From: Zygnema cylindricum
Taxonomy: Eukaryota > Streptophyta > Zygnematophyceae > Zygnematales > Zygnemataceae
Length of the DNA: 57,315 nucleotides
Direction: 5' to 3'
Assembly (NCBI GenBank): GCA_037447655.1
Contig: JBBHKE010001595.1
Location: forward strand, 188,001 to 245,315
Part shown: positions 30,278-42,083 of the stretch, in pieces
Position numbering within the stretch: position 1 is the stretch's first letter
Layout of the letters: the number at the start of each line of letters is the position of its first letter
Notes under the pieces: generated by a model
Told to the model about the DNA's origin: nothing
The model's input: only the letters and a program-made list of their open reading frames with translations
Database searches by the model: none
Translations under genes and position numbers: made by a program

Positions 30278-31328
30278 TGAAACTCTGAGACCTCCATAAG
30301 TCCTCAGAGTGGACAGCTTCCAAGAAGCCTCTAGGATAATCCTGACCCCTTTGTGTTTAAGCAAAAATAACTGCCACCCTGGCAGACAAAAACTCTGACT
30401 AACTTCACCCCTGTGAAGACAAGACTCCCCTGAGTCGATAGCAAAAAGAATCTCTGAATTTGCTCCCCTGAGCAGTAAGTTATGGAGGGTCAAAGTTGAC
30501 CTTTTGTACAGAAGCTCTCTAGGAGAGAGGGTCCTATCTTCTAATTTTTCTAAGTCCTATCTCTCTCACAGACTCTATCTACTGATGTACGGAACCAATC
30601 AGAATTGAGTTCCGTACGCAAAAGTACAGCTGCCGGTGTACTTTATGTACGGACATTGTACGACATGGCCAAAATGTCGACACATGTCAAATCCGGATTC
30701 GGTGCCATAAACTCCGGAGTTTCCACAATCCAACGGAATTTTGCCACGCGTCATCTGATGTGGCGATGGCCACAAACCGCCGAAATCTTCCTCCGCGATC
30801 TCGGCGCTAATCCCGGCCGTCCGATTAAATTCGGCTTTAATCGTAGCCGTAATAAATACATGCGCGGTATTTGTTTCATTTACAAAACAAATGCGCGGTA
30901 CTGATTTATGTCCGTACCGTAAGTCGTACATTACATATTACTGGATCTATGTATCCCGTAATTAATTCTAGTTAAATGGTTTATCGCTTGTATACATATA
31001 TAAATAATTATCAAACTATATGTTTGGTAACACTACCGCTAGATGAAACGGCTAAGGCTACCGGCTACATTGTGTCTGCCGGCCGGCAGGTACAAGGATC
31101 AAATCCTGCCGCCGGCACATACATTTTAATTAAATATATATAAACCCTAATATAAAATTCCCGTAAACCTCAGGATAGCCAAGGTAGCCATGGCTCTAGC
31201 TTCCTCTCCAATTTCTCAGTGACTGCGACAAGTTTGAGAGTTGGAGAGAGAAGTTAGAGATAGACTGCCTCGGCTTCTATATTTCTTTTCAGACCTAGAA
31301 AATACTAATAAAACCATTAGTTTCTACA
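30278..31328 (-). repeat. A3 3' LTR
   Basis: It has all modules, including three AGGG-type stem-loops. It differs from its 5' partner at scattered single bases (for example around 30530 and 30710-30760) without the patchiness seen in A1. Confidence 0.95.
31031..31136 (+). other. tRNA-like unit in A3 3' LTR (antisense)
   Basis: The 13-pair hairpin 31078-31117 holds GGATCAAATCC in its loop region; TTTT is at 31133-31136. Confidence 0.5.
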
Positions 31329-31341
31329 CTCCGCTTATTTT

Positions 31342-34300
31342 CTAGTCAATCTTTAATTTCAGACCACACTTCTCCCTGCAAAAAAATAGCTTAGGGGAAG
31401 GCACGGGTTTGGTCATCATATCTGCTACCATCTCACTATCTGGTCTGTACTCTAAACTGATTATTTTGTTTTCTACTTTCTCTCTAACAAAGCTGAGTCT
31501 GATGTCCATGTGTTTGGCTTTAAAATGGTGTTTAGGATTGGCAGAAATAGCGATTTCTGCCTGATTATCACAAAATATTTTCTGCACACCACTCTTAAGG
31601 TGACCAAGCTCACCAAGCAAAGATTTGACCCACATCAATTCTTTTACAGCAGAGCAAGAGGCCATATACTCAGCCTCCATGGTGGACTGAGCAATAACCT
31701 TTTGCTGTTTGCTACTCCAACAGCAAGCCCCATCACCCACATATAATACATATCCAGAAGTACATCTCCTCATCGGAGCATCACCATAACTGGCATCACT
31801 CCAAGTAGTGATGTCAGTATTCTCCCCACCCAAATGCAACCATAGATCTCTAGTTCCTACCAAGTATCTAAGGACTCTCTTAGCTGCCTCCCAATCCTTC
31901 TTAGTGGGAGCATTTAGACTTCTACTCAGCACTCCTACAGCTGCAGCTAAATCCGGCCGGGTACAATTCATAAAATAGATTAGACTTCCCACTACTTGCC
32001 TGTAAGGAATAGTCTGCATGAACTTCTGTTCATCAGGAGATAATTCCTCGTCTAAGACTATGACTCCTTCTTCCTCACTCCCCTCACTTCCCTTCTTCAA
32101 TTCCATTGGAGTTGTGCAACTATTAGCTTTATCCATTTGAAATTTTTCAAGCATGTTTCCTATTGCTTCCTTTTGAGTCAATCTTATAATTTTTCTTTTT
32201 CGGTCTCTCTCTACTTGAATTCCCAAAATATATTTTGCTTCCCCCATATCCTTCATTTCAAATCTCCCCTTAAGATTGGTTTTCAGTTTATTAATTTTTT
32301 CCATTGATTTACTTAAAACAAGCAAATCATCAACATAAATTGCAATAAATATAAAACCTTCCTCATCTTCGAAAACATAGATTGAGTGATCTGAGCTCAT
32401 CCGAATATATCCCAGACCGGTAAGAAACTCATCAAGCTTCTTATTCCACAGTCGGGGCGCCTGTTTCAAACCATAAAGAGATTTAATCAGCCGGCATACC
32501 TTACTCTCCTCTCCTTCTTCCACAAACCCTTCGGGTTGTCGCATGAAGATCTCCTCTTCTAATTCTCCATGCAAAAAGGCTGTTTTGATGTCCATCTGGT
32601 GCACTTCCATGTCTTCCGCCGCTGCTAAACTGAGAAGTATGCGGACGGAGGGAAATCCGACCACCGGGGCAAAGGTTTCCTCGTAGTCAATTCCCTCCTT
32701 TTGTGTAAATCCCTTTGCCACTAGTCGGGCCTTGTAGCGCTCGATTGTGTTATCTGGGTTCAGTTTCAGTTTGAAAACCCACTTACAACCGATTGGTTTT
32801 CGGTTAGGTGGACAGTCCACCAGCTCCCAAGTATCGGCTGCCATGATTGAAGCCATCTCCTCATTGATGGCTGTCTTCCACCGGTTTCTTTCTGGACAAG
32901 TCATCGCCTCTCGATAAGTTTGAGGTTCATCTTGATGAGATAGTTTAGTTACCTTGTTATTAACCTGTTTTTCTTGCAGTCTTTTGCTACTTCTCCTCCC
33001 TCCCTCAAAATCTGAGGCCGGAATAGATGGTTCTCGTGGATTCTTTCGAACAAACTCGGCTTCTCCCCTATCCCTTGATTCCGAATCAATTTCCACCACG
33101 TCTTCCGCTTCGAGTAGAGTTGTCACTGGAGTTTCCACAGCCGAGTCCTTTTCGGTCTGATTTGTTCCTGCAAGAATGTCATCGTCTCTAAAACCTGGAT
33201 AGTTAGGAAGCTCAAAGTCATCAGAATTTTCTGACTCAAATCTGATTTTTACTGACTTTGTATATTTGAAGGGATCCACAGACTTTCCTTCATCCATAAC
33301 TACTAGATGCTTTACTAAGATTATATCTTCTCTTTTTAGATCATAAACTCTATATCCTTTAACATCCTCATCATATCCTAATAAGTATCCCGGTTTTCCT
33401 TTAGGATCTAGCTTCCAATTGGACCGATCAGTATCTAGACTGAATACTTGATTGCCGAAAACCTTTAAATGAGATAAGTCTGGTTTCCGGCCTGTCCATC
33501 TCTCATAAGGTGTTTGATCTTTTATAGCTGAAGTAAGAACTCTATTTTTGAGGTAATTAGCACAGTTCATTGCTTCTGCCCAAAACCTTTTTCCTATCTT
33601 CTTATCCGACAACATACTTCTAGCACTATCACTTAGTGTTCTATTTAACCTTTCAGCTACCCCATTCTGTTCAGGATTTTCTGGCACTGTCTTTTGGTGT
33701 TGAACCCCATCTTCCCTCAAAAAATCCTCAAACTGGTTAGAAGTATACTCTCCACCATTGTCACTCCTTACTCTATTGATTGGAGTTTCATGGAGTTTTT
33801 CGCTCCATGCTTTATATTGTCTAAAACAGTCCTCAGCTTCTGACTTGTTTTTCAAAAAATATACTCGGGAATACCGAGACCAATCATCAGTTATAGTCAT
33901 CATAAATCTCTTCCCCCCCGGTGAGGGCACTCTAGCCGGTCCCCAAATATCTGTGTGTACTAGATCTAGAAGTTTTTCTCCCTTATAGGTGGTTGTTTTT
34001 GGAAAGGGTAATCTGTGTGCTTTACCTTGAGCACACCCACTACAATCACTTATATCATCACTCTCACTGAACTGAATCCCTTCCACCACTCCCATCTTTT
34101 TCATCTCTCTTAACTTATCTAGATTCACATGCCCAAGCCTCTTATGCCACATCATAATATCATGAACACAAGCATAATAAAGTTTCTTCGTTTCATTACT
34201 TAAGATCAGATTAAACATCCCATGGCTACCTTTCTCAGCAATGAAATAGACATCCTCCTCAAAACTAGCAGTAAAGACTCCTTCCCTAGTGCTAGTGAAA

Positions 34301-35700
34301 AAACCCTTATCATCTAATACTGATGTAGAGATAAGGTTTTTGTTCAGCTCCGAAATAAACAATACATCGGAGAATGTTAATATGGATGTCTTTCCTTCAA
34401 CTAACACTTTCAGATCTACCGATCCTACAAGAGTAGTGGTGACTATCCTCCCATCCCCGTACTCTATCTCTACGGTGGGAATCTTTCTTATCTTAGTGAA
34501 CAGGTGTCTATCCTTACACATGTGCATTGAGGCACCTGAATCTATAATCCAGCCTGCTTCACCTTTCAATCCACCGTAAGCACATTTCTGCCTTCGTGGA
34601 ATTTCAACCTCAGTTTTCGCCTCCAACTCCTCATCCAAAAGGAGCTCATCGTCCTCGTCCTCGGATTCCGCCTCAAGTACCTGTGTGACAAGGGCCTTTT
34701 TCTTTCCTCTCGGGGTACCACCGGTCTGCCCCTCCTTTAACCGAAGCTCGGTTAGCTTGGTGCACTCTGCCATATAGTGCCCAGGTTTCTTACAAAAATG
34801 ACATAAACCTTTGGGAGCCCTTGGTTCGAACTCGCCAACCTGTTTTTCCCGCTCCCTACCCCCATAGTTTCTGACTGGTTTCCGGGAATCCTTGTTCCTC
34901 CAATCGGTCTCTGTTGCCAAGGCTTGGCCACTCTTTCCTCCCCTTCGGATCTCAATCGTATTCTCTCGAACGAGAATCATCCCTACCACTGAGTTCCATA
35001 TCCACCTTGAGTCCGGCAAGTCCTGCACACGGTTGACTATGTTCTCGAACTCATCAGGTAACTTCATTAGTAAACAGTTAACTTTTTCTTTTTCACTAAA
35101 AACTTTACCCGCACTCTCTAGCTCCATGAAGAGTGTAGCAAGCTCATTGCAAAAATCCAACATATTTCCCCCTTTGTATACATACTCCTTAACTTTCTGA
35201 TCAGCCAACTGTTGTTGCTGAATCGTACCACTTCCGTACATCTCTATGAGAGCCATCCAAAGATCGGATGCCCTCTCTACCTGCAAATGAGGACATGCAA
35301 GTCCTTGAATGAGATGGCGTAGGATGAAGTGCTTTGCCGCCATATTGTTGAAGTCCCAGGTTTCAGTATCATTCTCCTCGTTCCTCGGAATAGGTGACAT
35401 GAATGCTAAACCAGTTGCTATTGGTGTGGTCGCCTCCTTCTCCTTTCCTTTGTCCACCACCTCTCCTTCCTTTGTTTCCTCCGTTGAAGGTGAATCCTCT
35501 TTCCTGGTGAATCTGCTTCCTTTAAACCCTGGAGGAATTCCAAGACTTGATGGACGCCCCAATCGTCCACTCACTATCCCCCAAAACCTTTTTTCGCATA
35601 GAGCTCCTATCATCATACTTTCCCAGTATATGAAGCCAGTTCCATTAAATATTGGCACCCTAGAGGGTGGGCCCATAACCTGAAACTCTGAGACCTCCAT
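31342..35700 (-). CDS. A3 gag-pol polyprotein (Copia)
   Basis: An uninterrupted 1452-codon frame, co-linear with A1 without any insertion or deletion. The zinc knuckle, DSGAS protease, D-D-35-E integrase, YVDD RT and RNase H acidic residues are all present. Amino-acid changes relative to A1 include FAPVVG for FAPVVR and APRLW for APRQW in RT, and CDNQAE for CDNQAA in RNase H. These lie in conserved stretches, so A3 may be weaker even though it is open. The frame starts 20 bases inside the 5' LTR; the primer site (35666-35680, 15 of 15) holds the second in-frame ATG. Like A1 it could supply proteins in trans to the broken copies. Confidence 0.95.
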   Translation of the reverse strand: MEVSEFQVMGPPSRVPIFNGTGFIYWESMMIGALCEKRFWGIVSGRLGRPSSLGIPPGFKGSRFTRKEDSPSTEETKEGEVVDKGKEKEATTPIATGLAFMSPIPRNEENDTETWDFNNMAAKHFILRHLIQGLACPHLQVERASDLWMALIEMYGSGTIQQQQLADQKVKEYVYKGGNMLDFCNELATLFMELESAGKVFSEKEKVNCLLMKLPDEFENIVNRVQDLPDSRWIWNSVVGMILVRENTIEIRRGGKSGQALATETDWRNKDSRKPVRNYGGREREKQVGEFEPRAPKGLCHFCKKPGHYMAECTKLTELRLKEGQTGGTPRGKKKALVTQVLEAESEDEDDELLLDEELEAKTEVEIPRRQKCAYGGLKGEAGWIIDSGASMHMCKDRHLFTKIRKIPTVEIEYGDGRIVTTTLVGSVDLKVLVEGKTSILTFSDVLFISELNKNLISTSVLDDKGFFTSTREGVFTASFEEDVYFIAEKGSHGMFNLILSNETKKLYYACVHDIMMWHKRLGHVNLDKLREMKKMGVVEGIQFSESDDISDCSGCAQGKAHRLPFPKTTTYKGEKLLDLVHTDIWGPARVPSPGGKRFMMTITDDWSRYSRVYFLKNKSEAEDCFRQYKAWSEKLHETPINRVRSDNGGEYTSNQFEDFLREDGVQHQKTVPENPEQNGVAERLNRTLSDSARSMLSDKKIGKRFWAEAMNCANYLKNRVLTSAIKDQTPYERWTGRKPDLSHLKVFGNQVFSLDTDRSNWKLDPKGKPGYLLGYDEDVKGYRVYDLKREDIILVKHLVVMDEGKSVDPFKYTKSVKIRFESENSDDFELPNYPGFRDDDILAGTNQTEKDSAVETPVTTLLEAEDVVEIDSESRDRGEAEFVRKNPREPSIPASDFEGGRRSSKRLQEKQVNNKVTKLSHQDEPQTYREAMTCPERNRWKTAINEEMASIMAADTWELVDCPPNRKPIGCKWVFKLKLNPDNTIERYKARLVAKGFTQKEGIDYEETFAPVVGFPSVRILLSLAAAEDMEVHQMDIKTAFLHGELEEEIFMRQPEGFVEEGEESKVCRLIKSLYGLKQAPRLWNKKLDEFLTGLGYIRMSSDHSIYVFEDEEGFIFIAIYVDDLLVLSKSMEKINKLKTNLKGRFEMKDMGEAKYILGIQVERDRKRKIIRLTQKEAIGNMLEKFQMDKANSCTTPMELKKGSEGSEEEGVIVLDEELSPDEQKFMQTIPYRQVVGSLIYFMNCTRPDLAAAVGVLSRSLNAPTKKDWEAAKRVLRYLVGTRDLWLHLGGENTDITTWSDASYGDAPMRRCTSGYVLYVGDGACCWSSKQQKVIAQSTMEAEYMASCSAVKELMWVKSLLGELGHLKSGVQKIFCDNQAEIAISANPKHHFKAKHMDIRLSFVREKVENKIISLEYRPDSEMVADMMTKPVPSPKLFFCREKCGLKLKID
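35666..35680 (-). promoter_or_regulatory. Half-tRNA primer-binding site of A3
   Basis: The complement reads GGTTATGGGCCCACC, identical to A1, A2 and F (51918-51932). Confidence 0.85.
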
Positions 35701-36731
35701 AAGTCCTCAGAGTGGACAGCTTCCAAGAAGCCTCTAGGATAATCCTGACCCCTTTATGTTTAAGCAAAAATAACTGCCACCCTGGCAGACAAAAACTCTG
35801 ACCAACTTCACCCCTGTGAAGACAAGACTCCCCTGAGTCGATAGCAAAAAGAATCTCTGAATTTGCTCCCCTGAGCAGTAAGTTATGGAGGGTCAAAGTT
35901 GACCTTTTGTACAGAAGCTCTCTGGGAGAGGGGGTCCTATCTTCTAATTTTTCTAAGTCCTATCTCTCTCACAGACTCTATCTACTGATGTACGGAACCA
36001 ATCAGAATTGAGTTCCGTACGCAAAAGTACAGCTGCCGGTGTACTTTATATACGGACATTGTACGACATGGCCAAAATGTCGACACATGTCAAATCCGGA
36101 TTCGGTGCCATAATCTCCGGAGATTCCACAATCCAACGGAATTTCGCCACGCGTCATCCGATGTGGCGATGGCCACAAACCGCCAAAATCTTCCTCCGCG
36201 ATCTCGGCGCTAATCCCGGCCGTCCGATTAAATTCGGCTTTAATCGTAGCCGTAATAAATACATGCGCGGTATTTGTTTCATTTACGAAACAAATGCGCG
36301 GTACTGATTTATGTCCGTACCGTAAGTCGTACATTACATATTACTGGATCTATGTATCCCGTAATTAATTCTAGTTAAATGGTTTATCGCTTGTATACAT
36401 ATATAAATAATTATCAAACTATATGTTAGGTAACACTACCGCTAGATGAAACGGCTAAGGCTACCGGCTACATTGTGTCTGCCGGCCGGCAGGTACAAGG
36501 ATCAAATCCTGCCGCCGGCACATACATTTTAATTAAATATATATAAACCCTAATATAAAATTCCCGTAAACCTCAGGATAGCCAAGGTAGCCATGGCTCT
36601 AGCTTCCTCTCCAATTTCTCAGTGACTGCGACAAGTTTGAGAGTTGGAGAGAGAAGTTAGAGATAGACTGCCTCGACTTCTATATTTCTTTTCAGACCTA
36701 GAAAATACTAATAAAACCATTAGTTTCTACA
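35681..36731 (-). repeat. A3 5' LTR
   Basis: Stem-loops are at 35806-35821 (CTTCAC/GTGAAG), 35826-35839 (GACTC/GAGTC) and 35865-35876 (GCTC/GAGC). The long hairpin is at 36603-36656. The tip resembles the start of the A1 5' LTR. Confidence 0.95.
36434..36530 (+). other. tRNA-like unit in A3 5' LTR (antisense)
   Basis: The hairpin 36480-36520 holds GGATCAAATCC; TTTT is at 36527-36530. Confidence 0.5.
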
Positions 36732-36869
36732 ATTCGCGTCTGTGCATGAATTGTTTCACATGCGCCTTTTCGTGAGATTGGTATGAATTAGCCGATGTGT
36801 CAAATAATATGTACTTATCAAACCTCATAGGTGTATCTTTTGGTCAACGCCTTAATGGTTAAGACATAC
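36732..36869 (-). repeat. F-type LTR piece, target of both A3 and E
   Basis: It matches 52500-52640 of the F LTR (GCGTCTGTGCATGAATTG and the A-side of the tRNA-like unit). About 20 matching bases continue left of A3 at 30258-30277. It is cut on the right by E exactly between the A-side and B-side of the tRNA-like unit. Confidence 0.75.
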
Positions 36870-37890
36870 TGTAATTTTGTGACCTTCATTGGTACACAGA
36901 ATGTCATGCTTATATGAAGCCTCTAGGATATGGCAATGGATAAGTACCACCTTGGTACGCAAAAATTCTAACCGACTACACCCATGTGTAGCGTGGACTC
37001 GCTTGAGGCTGTAGCAAGAAGAATCACCGAAATTGCTCACCTGAGCATTAAGTTATGAATGTTCAAAGACAACATATTTATACATGTGGCCTCTGGGAGA
37101 GAGGGCTTTTTATAAAGAATTGAAGTCCTAAGAACCTACTAATAACTCTTCTAGACCAATCAAAATATCGTACGCTAAATAATATGCATACAAAGTACAG
37201 TAGCCGCCGTACTTTATGTACGAAAATATTAGGCACCACTCTTGGTCTGCCACGTGTCAAATAAGTCGTCACCATTCTATCCTTTTCTTCTTCGGCATCC
37301 TATAGGATGGTGCCACGTTTCATCTTCCTCCACTTTGGCAAAGTGCTCCCAGAAATACCTTTCCGGCATGCCGGCACTCACGCGTGTCGTTCGTTCGTAA
37401 TTCGCTGATTAATGTCGGCCGTTCGATCTGACGGCACGCTAAATATTTTTGACCGTTGAAATTCCGTCTTACTTTGCAAACCGCTAATCGCGAAACGACA
37501 TTTGATTTTGTTTCGTTCATTTCAGGCGGTATAGTATTTCGTGCGGTACTGTATGTTTCCATGTTTCATTTCGTTCCGTAAGCCGCTAAATGGAATGTGT
37601 CGCTGCGTCACTCTTCAAATACTTATCGAAAAGAATGTGGTTATCGATTCATCAAGACCTACCGGATAAGGCGGGGCTATGCCGTACGTGTGTCATCCGG
37701 AGATCACAGGATCAAATCTTGTTCCTGGTAGTTTATCTTTTGCAGGAGCTTGCAGGGGCTGTGTCTTCTGCTTATCTTTTGAGGCTGTCATGGCTGCATG
37801 CTAGTTCTTAAGGACTACGACAAGTATGACAACAGTAGAATGCCCATAGACTGACTAAGAAGATAGATTATAAAATACCCTTTTCCAACA
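36870..37890 (-). repeat. E 3' LTR
   Basis: 1021 bases, TGTTGGAAAAG at 37890 to TTACA at 36870. It has stem-loops CTACAC-CCAT-GTGTAG (36976-36991) and GCTC-ACCT-GAGC (37035-37046) as seen on the plus strand, and U5 with ATGAAGGTCACAAAATTACA. The right flank is a polypurine tract. The duplication partner is lost. Confidence 0.85.
37659..37731 (+). other. tRNA-like unit in E LTR, most cloverleaf-like (antisense)
   Basis: It spans 73 bases. The acceptor-like stem CTACCGG/CTGGTAG has 7 pairs (one G-T), and the T arm ACAGG-ATCAAAT-CTTGT has a complete 5-pair stem and a 7-base loop. A short GGC/GCC D-like stem is present. No convincing anticodon arm is seen. TTTT follows at 37738-37741. Confidence 0.55.
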
Positions 37891-40800
37891 CTCCCCTTAT
37901 TTTCTAGTCTATCTTTTCTTTCAGTCTACACTTCTCGCTACAGAATATCAATTTGGGAGAGGGAACCAGCTTAGTCAGCATATCTGCTTCCATCTCTCCA
38001 TCCGGTCTTTATTCCAAACTAATTATTTTATCCTCAACCTTCTCTCTAACAAAGCTCAAACAAATATCCATATGCTTTGCTTTAAAGTGATGCTTAGGGT
38101 TTGCCGCAATTGCAATCGCAGCTTGATCGTCACAAAATATCATTTGCACTCCATTCTTATTACATCCCTGTTCTTGAAGCAAAGATTTCACCCACATTAA
38201 TTCTTTCACAGCCAAACAAGAGGCCATATACTAAGCCTCCATGGTGGATTGAGCAATCACCTTTTGTTGCTTGATGCTCCAACAGCAAGCCCCATTCCCA
38301 ACATAAAACACATACCCACAAGTACACCTCCTCATCGGAGCATCCCCATAACTGGCATCACTCCAAGTGGTGATGTCAGTATTATCCCCTTCCAAATGCA
38401 ACCACAAATCTCTTGTTCCTATCAATTATTGCATGACCCTTTTGGCTGCTTCCCAATCTTTCTTCCTACGATCATTCAGACTCCTACTTAGTACCCCGTC
38501 TGCTATATCAAGACGAGTATATTTCATGAAATAGATCAAACTACCGAAAACTTGTCTGTACGGAATAGTTTGCATGAACTTGCTTTTCTCAAGTCCTAAC
38601 TCATTATCTAAGATCATGACTCCCTTTTCTGAGCTCCCCTCATTTCCCTTTTTAAGTCCATTGGAGTCGTACAACTCTTTGTTTTATCCATTTGAAATTT
38701 TTTAAGCATATTCCCTATTGCTTCCTTTTGAGTTAGTCTAATTGTTTTCTTCGCTCTATCCTTTCCATCTGAATTCCCAAAATGTACTTTGCCTCTCCCT
38801 AGTCCTTCATTTCAAATCTACTATTTAGATCCTTTTTTAATCTATTATTTTCTCCATTGATTTACTCAAAACAAGCAAATCATCCACATAGATAGCACTG
38901 AAAATTATGCCTTCCTCATCCTCAAATATATAGATGGAATGATCCGAACTGATTTGGATACATCCTAAACTTGTTAGAAACTCGTCCAGCTTCTTGTTCC
39001 ATTGGCGTTGAGCTTGCTTTAGTCTGTAAAGGGATTTTATCAATCTGCACACTTTACTTTCTTCTCCTTTCTCCACAAATCTCTCTGGTCGTCGCATGGA
39101 AATCTCTTCTTCTAATTCTCCGTGTAAAAAAGCGGTTTTGATGTCCATATAGTGCACTTCCATGTCTTCGGATGCCACTAGACTAAGTAGAATTTGGACG
39201 GAGGGAAATCTAACAACCGGAACGAAGGTCTCCTCATAATCGATTCCCTCCTTCTATGTGAACCCCTTTGCCACTAATCTGGCCTTGTATTGCTCGATAG
39301 TGTTATCCGGATTGAGTTTAAACTTAGATACCCATTTGCATCATATCGGTTTTCTGTCCGAAGGACAATCCACCAACTCCCATGTGTTTGCTTCCATAAT
39401 GGAAGCCATCTCAACATTAATGGTTGTCACCCATCTACTAGTTTCCGGACTATTAATTGCCTCCGAGTAAGTCCGGGGTTCGCTCAAATGTGACAGCTTA
39501 GTTACCTTGTTGTTTACTTCTCTCTCTTCAAGCCTCTTGATGCTTCTCCTTCCTCCTTCAAACTTTGATGTTGGGATAGAGGGTAATCTCGGATTTCTCC
39601 AAACAACTTCATCTTCTCCCCTATCCCTAGAGTCCATCTCCGGAAGTTCATCGTCTATTTTCGGTCTCTCCTTGTTTTCTTCCTCGGTTTGGCCCCGAAA
39701 GTTGTGACTCCAAGAGAGGGTCACTCTTGGTCAGATTTTTCTCTTCCTCTGCAAGGTTAGGCTGAACCGGAGTTTGGTTAGAAGAATCTGAATCTAACTC
39801 ATTTTCGGATCCAATTCTAATTCTAACTGGTTTAGTGTATTTAAAGGGATCTATGGACTTTCGTTCATCCATGACTACCAAGTGTCTTACTAGAATTATG
39901 TCTTCTCTTCCGAGATCATAAATACAATATCCCTTTACATTTTCATCATATCCAAGTAGGTATCCCAGCTTTCCCCTTGCATCTAACTTCTAATCAGATT
40001 TTTCTGTGTTTAGACTAAACACTTGACTTCCGAACACCTTTAAATGTAAAATATTAGGTTTTCTCCCGGTCCATCTTTCATAAGGTATTTGTCCTTTTAC
40101 CGCCGAGGTAAGGACTCTATTTTTTAGATAGTTAGCACAATTCATAGCTTCTGCCCTAAAACATTTTCTTATTTTTTTATTCGACAACATATTACGTGCA
40201 CTATCACTTAATGTCTGATTTAGTCTCTCGGCTACACCATTTTGTTATGGGTTCCTTCGAACAGTTTTTTGGTGTTGAACCCCTTCCTCTTTCAAGAAAT
40301 CCTCAAACTCATTAGAAGTGTTTTCCCCCTATTATCACTCCTCACTCTCTTTATAGGTGTCTCATGAAGCTTTTCACTCCATGCTTTTTACTGTTTAAAA
40401 TAAACCGCAGCCTCATATTTGTTTTTCAAGAAATATACTCTAGAGTATCTAGACCAATCATCATTGATATTAAGCATAAATCTTTTTCCTCCAACTGATA
40501 GCACTTTGGCCAGTCCCCATATATCAGTATGAACTAGATCTAAGACCTTTTCACCCTTATATGTTGTGGTTTTTGGCAAAGGCAATCTGTGGGCTTTACC
40601 TTGAGCACATCCACTACAATCATCGAACGTCTCATTATCTCCAAAATGTATTCCCTCAACTACACCCGTTTTATTCATTTCTTTCAATCTATCTAGATGC
40701 ACATATCCCTATCTTTTATGCCACATCATCAAATCACTTACACCTGTATAGTAAACTCTTGTCTTTCCGTTACTCAAATTCAGCCTAAACATTCCTTGGC

Positions 40801-41412
40801 TACTCTTTTCAATTGTGAAAGACAGTTCATTCTCATGTCTAGCAATAAAGACTCCTTTTTTAGTTCTAGTCTCAAAACCCTTATCATCTAAGGCCGACGT
40901 AGAGATAAGATTCTTGTTCAACCCTGGAATAAAAATAACATCAGAGAAAGTGACTATAGATGTCTTTCCATCAACTAAGACTCTCAAATCCAAATATCCC
41001 ACTAAGTTAGTGGTTACATTCTCCCATCCCCATAGTCTATCTCTACACTAGGGATTTTTCTCATTTTGGTAAACAATGGTTTTTCTCTACACATATGCAC
41101 AGAGGCTCCTCAATCAATAATCCATCCTATTCAAGAGCTTCTCTTACTCCTCCGAAAGCACACTTTTAGCTCCTTGGAATCTCCGGCTCACCTTTCACCT
41201 CCAGCTCCTCGTTGAGAAGAAGTTCTCAATCGTCTTCATCGGAATCCTCTCCCATGACTTGTGTTGCCACAAATGCCTTCTTTTTCCTTGCTGCTGGATT
41301 CCGATCTGTTCCTCCTTCAATCTCAGCTTTGTCAGTTAAGTACACTCTGCCATGTAGTGTCCCGGCTTCTTACAAAAGTGACAAAGCCTCTTTGGAGGCC
41401 TCGATCCAGATC
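37891..41412 (-). pseudogene. E gag-pol, 5' truncated and broken
   Basis: Reading leftwards from the Gypsy join: zinc knuckle (about 41340-41390, CHFCKKPGHYMAE), damaged protease (41100 region), integrase (39990-41002), linker with acidic stretch (39341-39881), RT (38837-39178, YVDD intact) and RNase H (38009-38674). Several stops and frameshifts. The N-terminal gag, the primer site and the 5' LTR are absent, because the sequence switches to Gypsy RT at about 41412. Confidence 0.85.
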
Positions 41413-42083
41413 TATAACGGAGCTTTCTTGGATTATGCTCCTACTATCGACAATTTGTCGAAGATTTCGCAAAATATGCTGCACCGCTCACGGACCTCCT
41501 CGAGAATGACGTGCCCTATGAGTGGAAAACAGCACAATGGTCGACCTTTGACACGCTAAAAGAGCGGTTGGTTATCGCCCTTGTGTTAGATGTTCCCGAT
41601 CTTGAGTTACCTTGGACGATAATTACTAACGCCAATGATACGGCAGTTGGAGCGATTCTTATGCAAGATCATGGAAAAAGCCTACAACCTATTGCATATG
41701 ACAGTCGGAAGTTAAAGGCAGCGGAGCTCAATTGGGCCACGCATGAGAAAGAGACAATTGCTATTATTAATGCTCTTGAAGTCTGGAAGTGCTACGGTCA
41801 AGGGAAGCGGATCACTGTAATCAAAGATCACCACGAGTTACAGTATCTCCAAACGCAACCCATATTATCGAAGAAACAGGTCAAGTGGATGACCTTTCCT
41901 CAGACTTTCGGACTTGAGTTAACTATCAAATACAAACTGGGTAAGACAAACCCAGCAGATGCCTTCTCGAGAAGACCTGGTGTTGCTGCGTCAGTGGCGA
42001 AGCAAGTATCGCAACCATTGCATCAAGAAATCGGGTATGCTGGAAGAAATGACACCGCAGCAGCGGATAAAACGCAGGAGTAG
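41412..42083 (+). pseudogene. Gypsy RT end and RNase H
   Basis: It starts at the conserved RT end (FLGLCSYYRQF) in one frame and continues into 41511-42083. RNase H shows TNAND where TDAS is usual: the catalytic Asp codon is AAC at 41628-41630. The later DH (KDHHELQYL) and NPADAFSR motifs remain. A TAG at 42081-42083 ends the frame before integrase. Confidence 0.85.

Larger units (their letters stand above)
30278..36731 (-). mobile_element. Intact Copia element A3
   Basis: 6454 bases: LTRs 30278-31328 and 35681-36731 (1051 bases each, roughly 1% different), interior 4352 bases exactly as in A1, and ATTCG duplicated at 30273-30277 and 36732-36736. It lies in inverted orientation to A1 about 17 kb away. 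The target was an F-type LTR. Confidence 0.95.
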
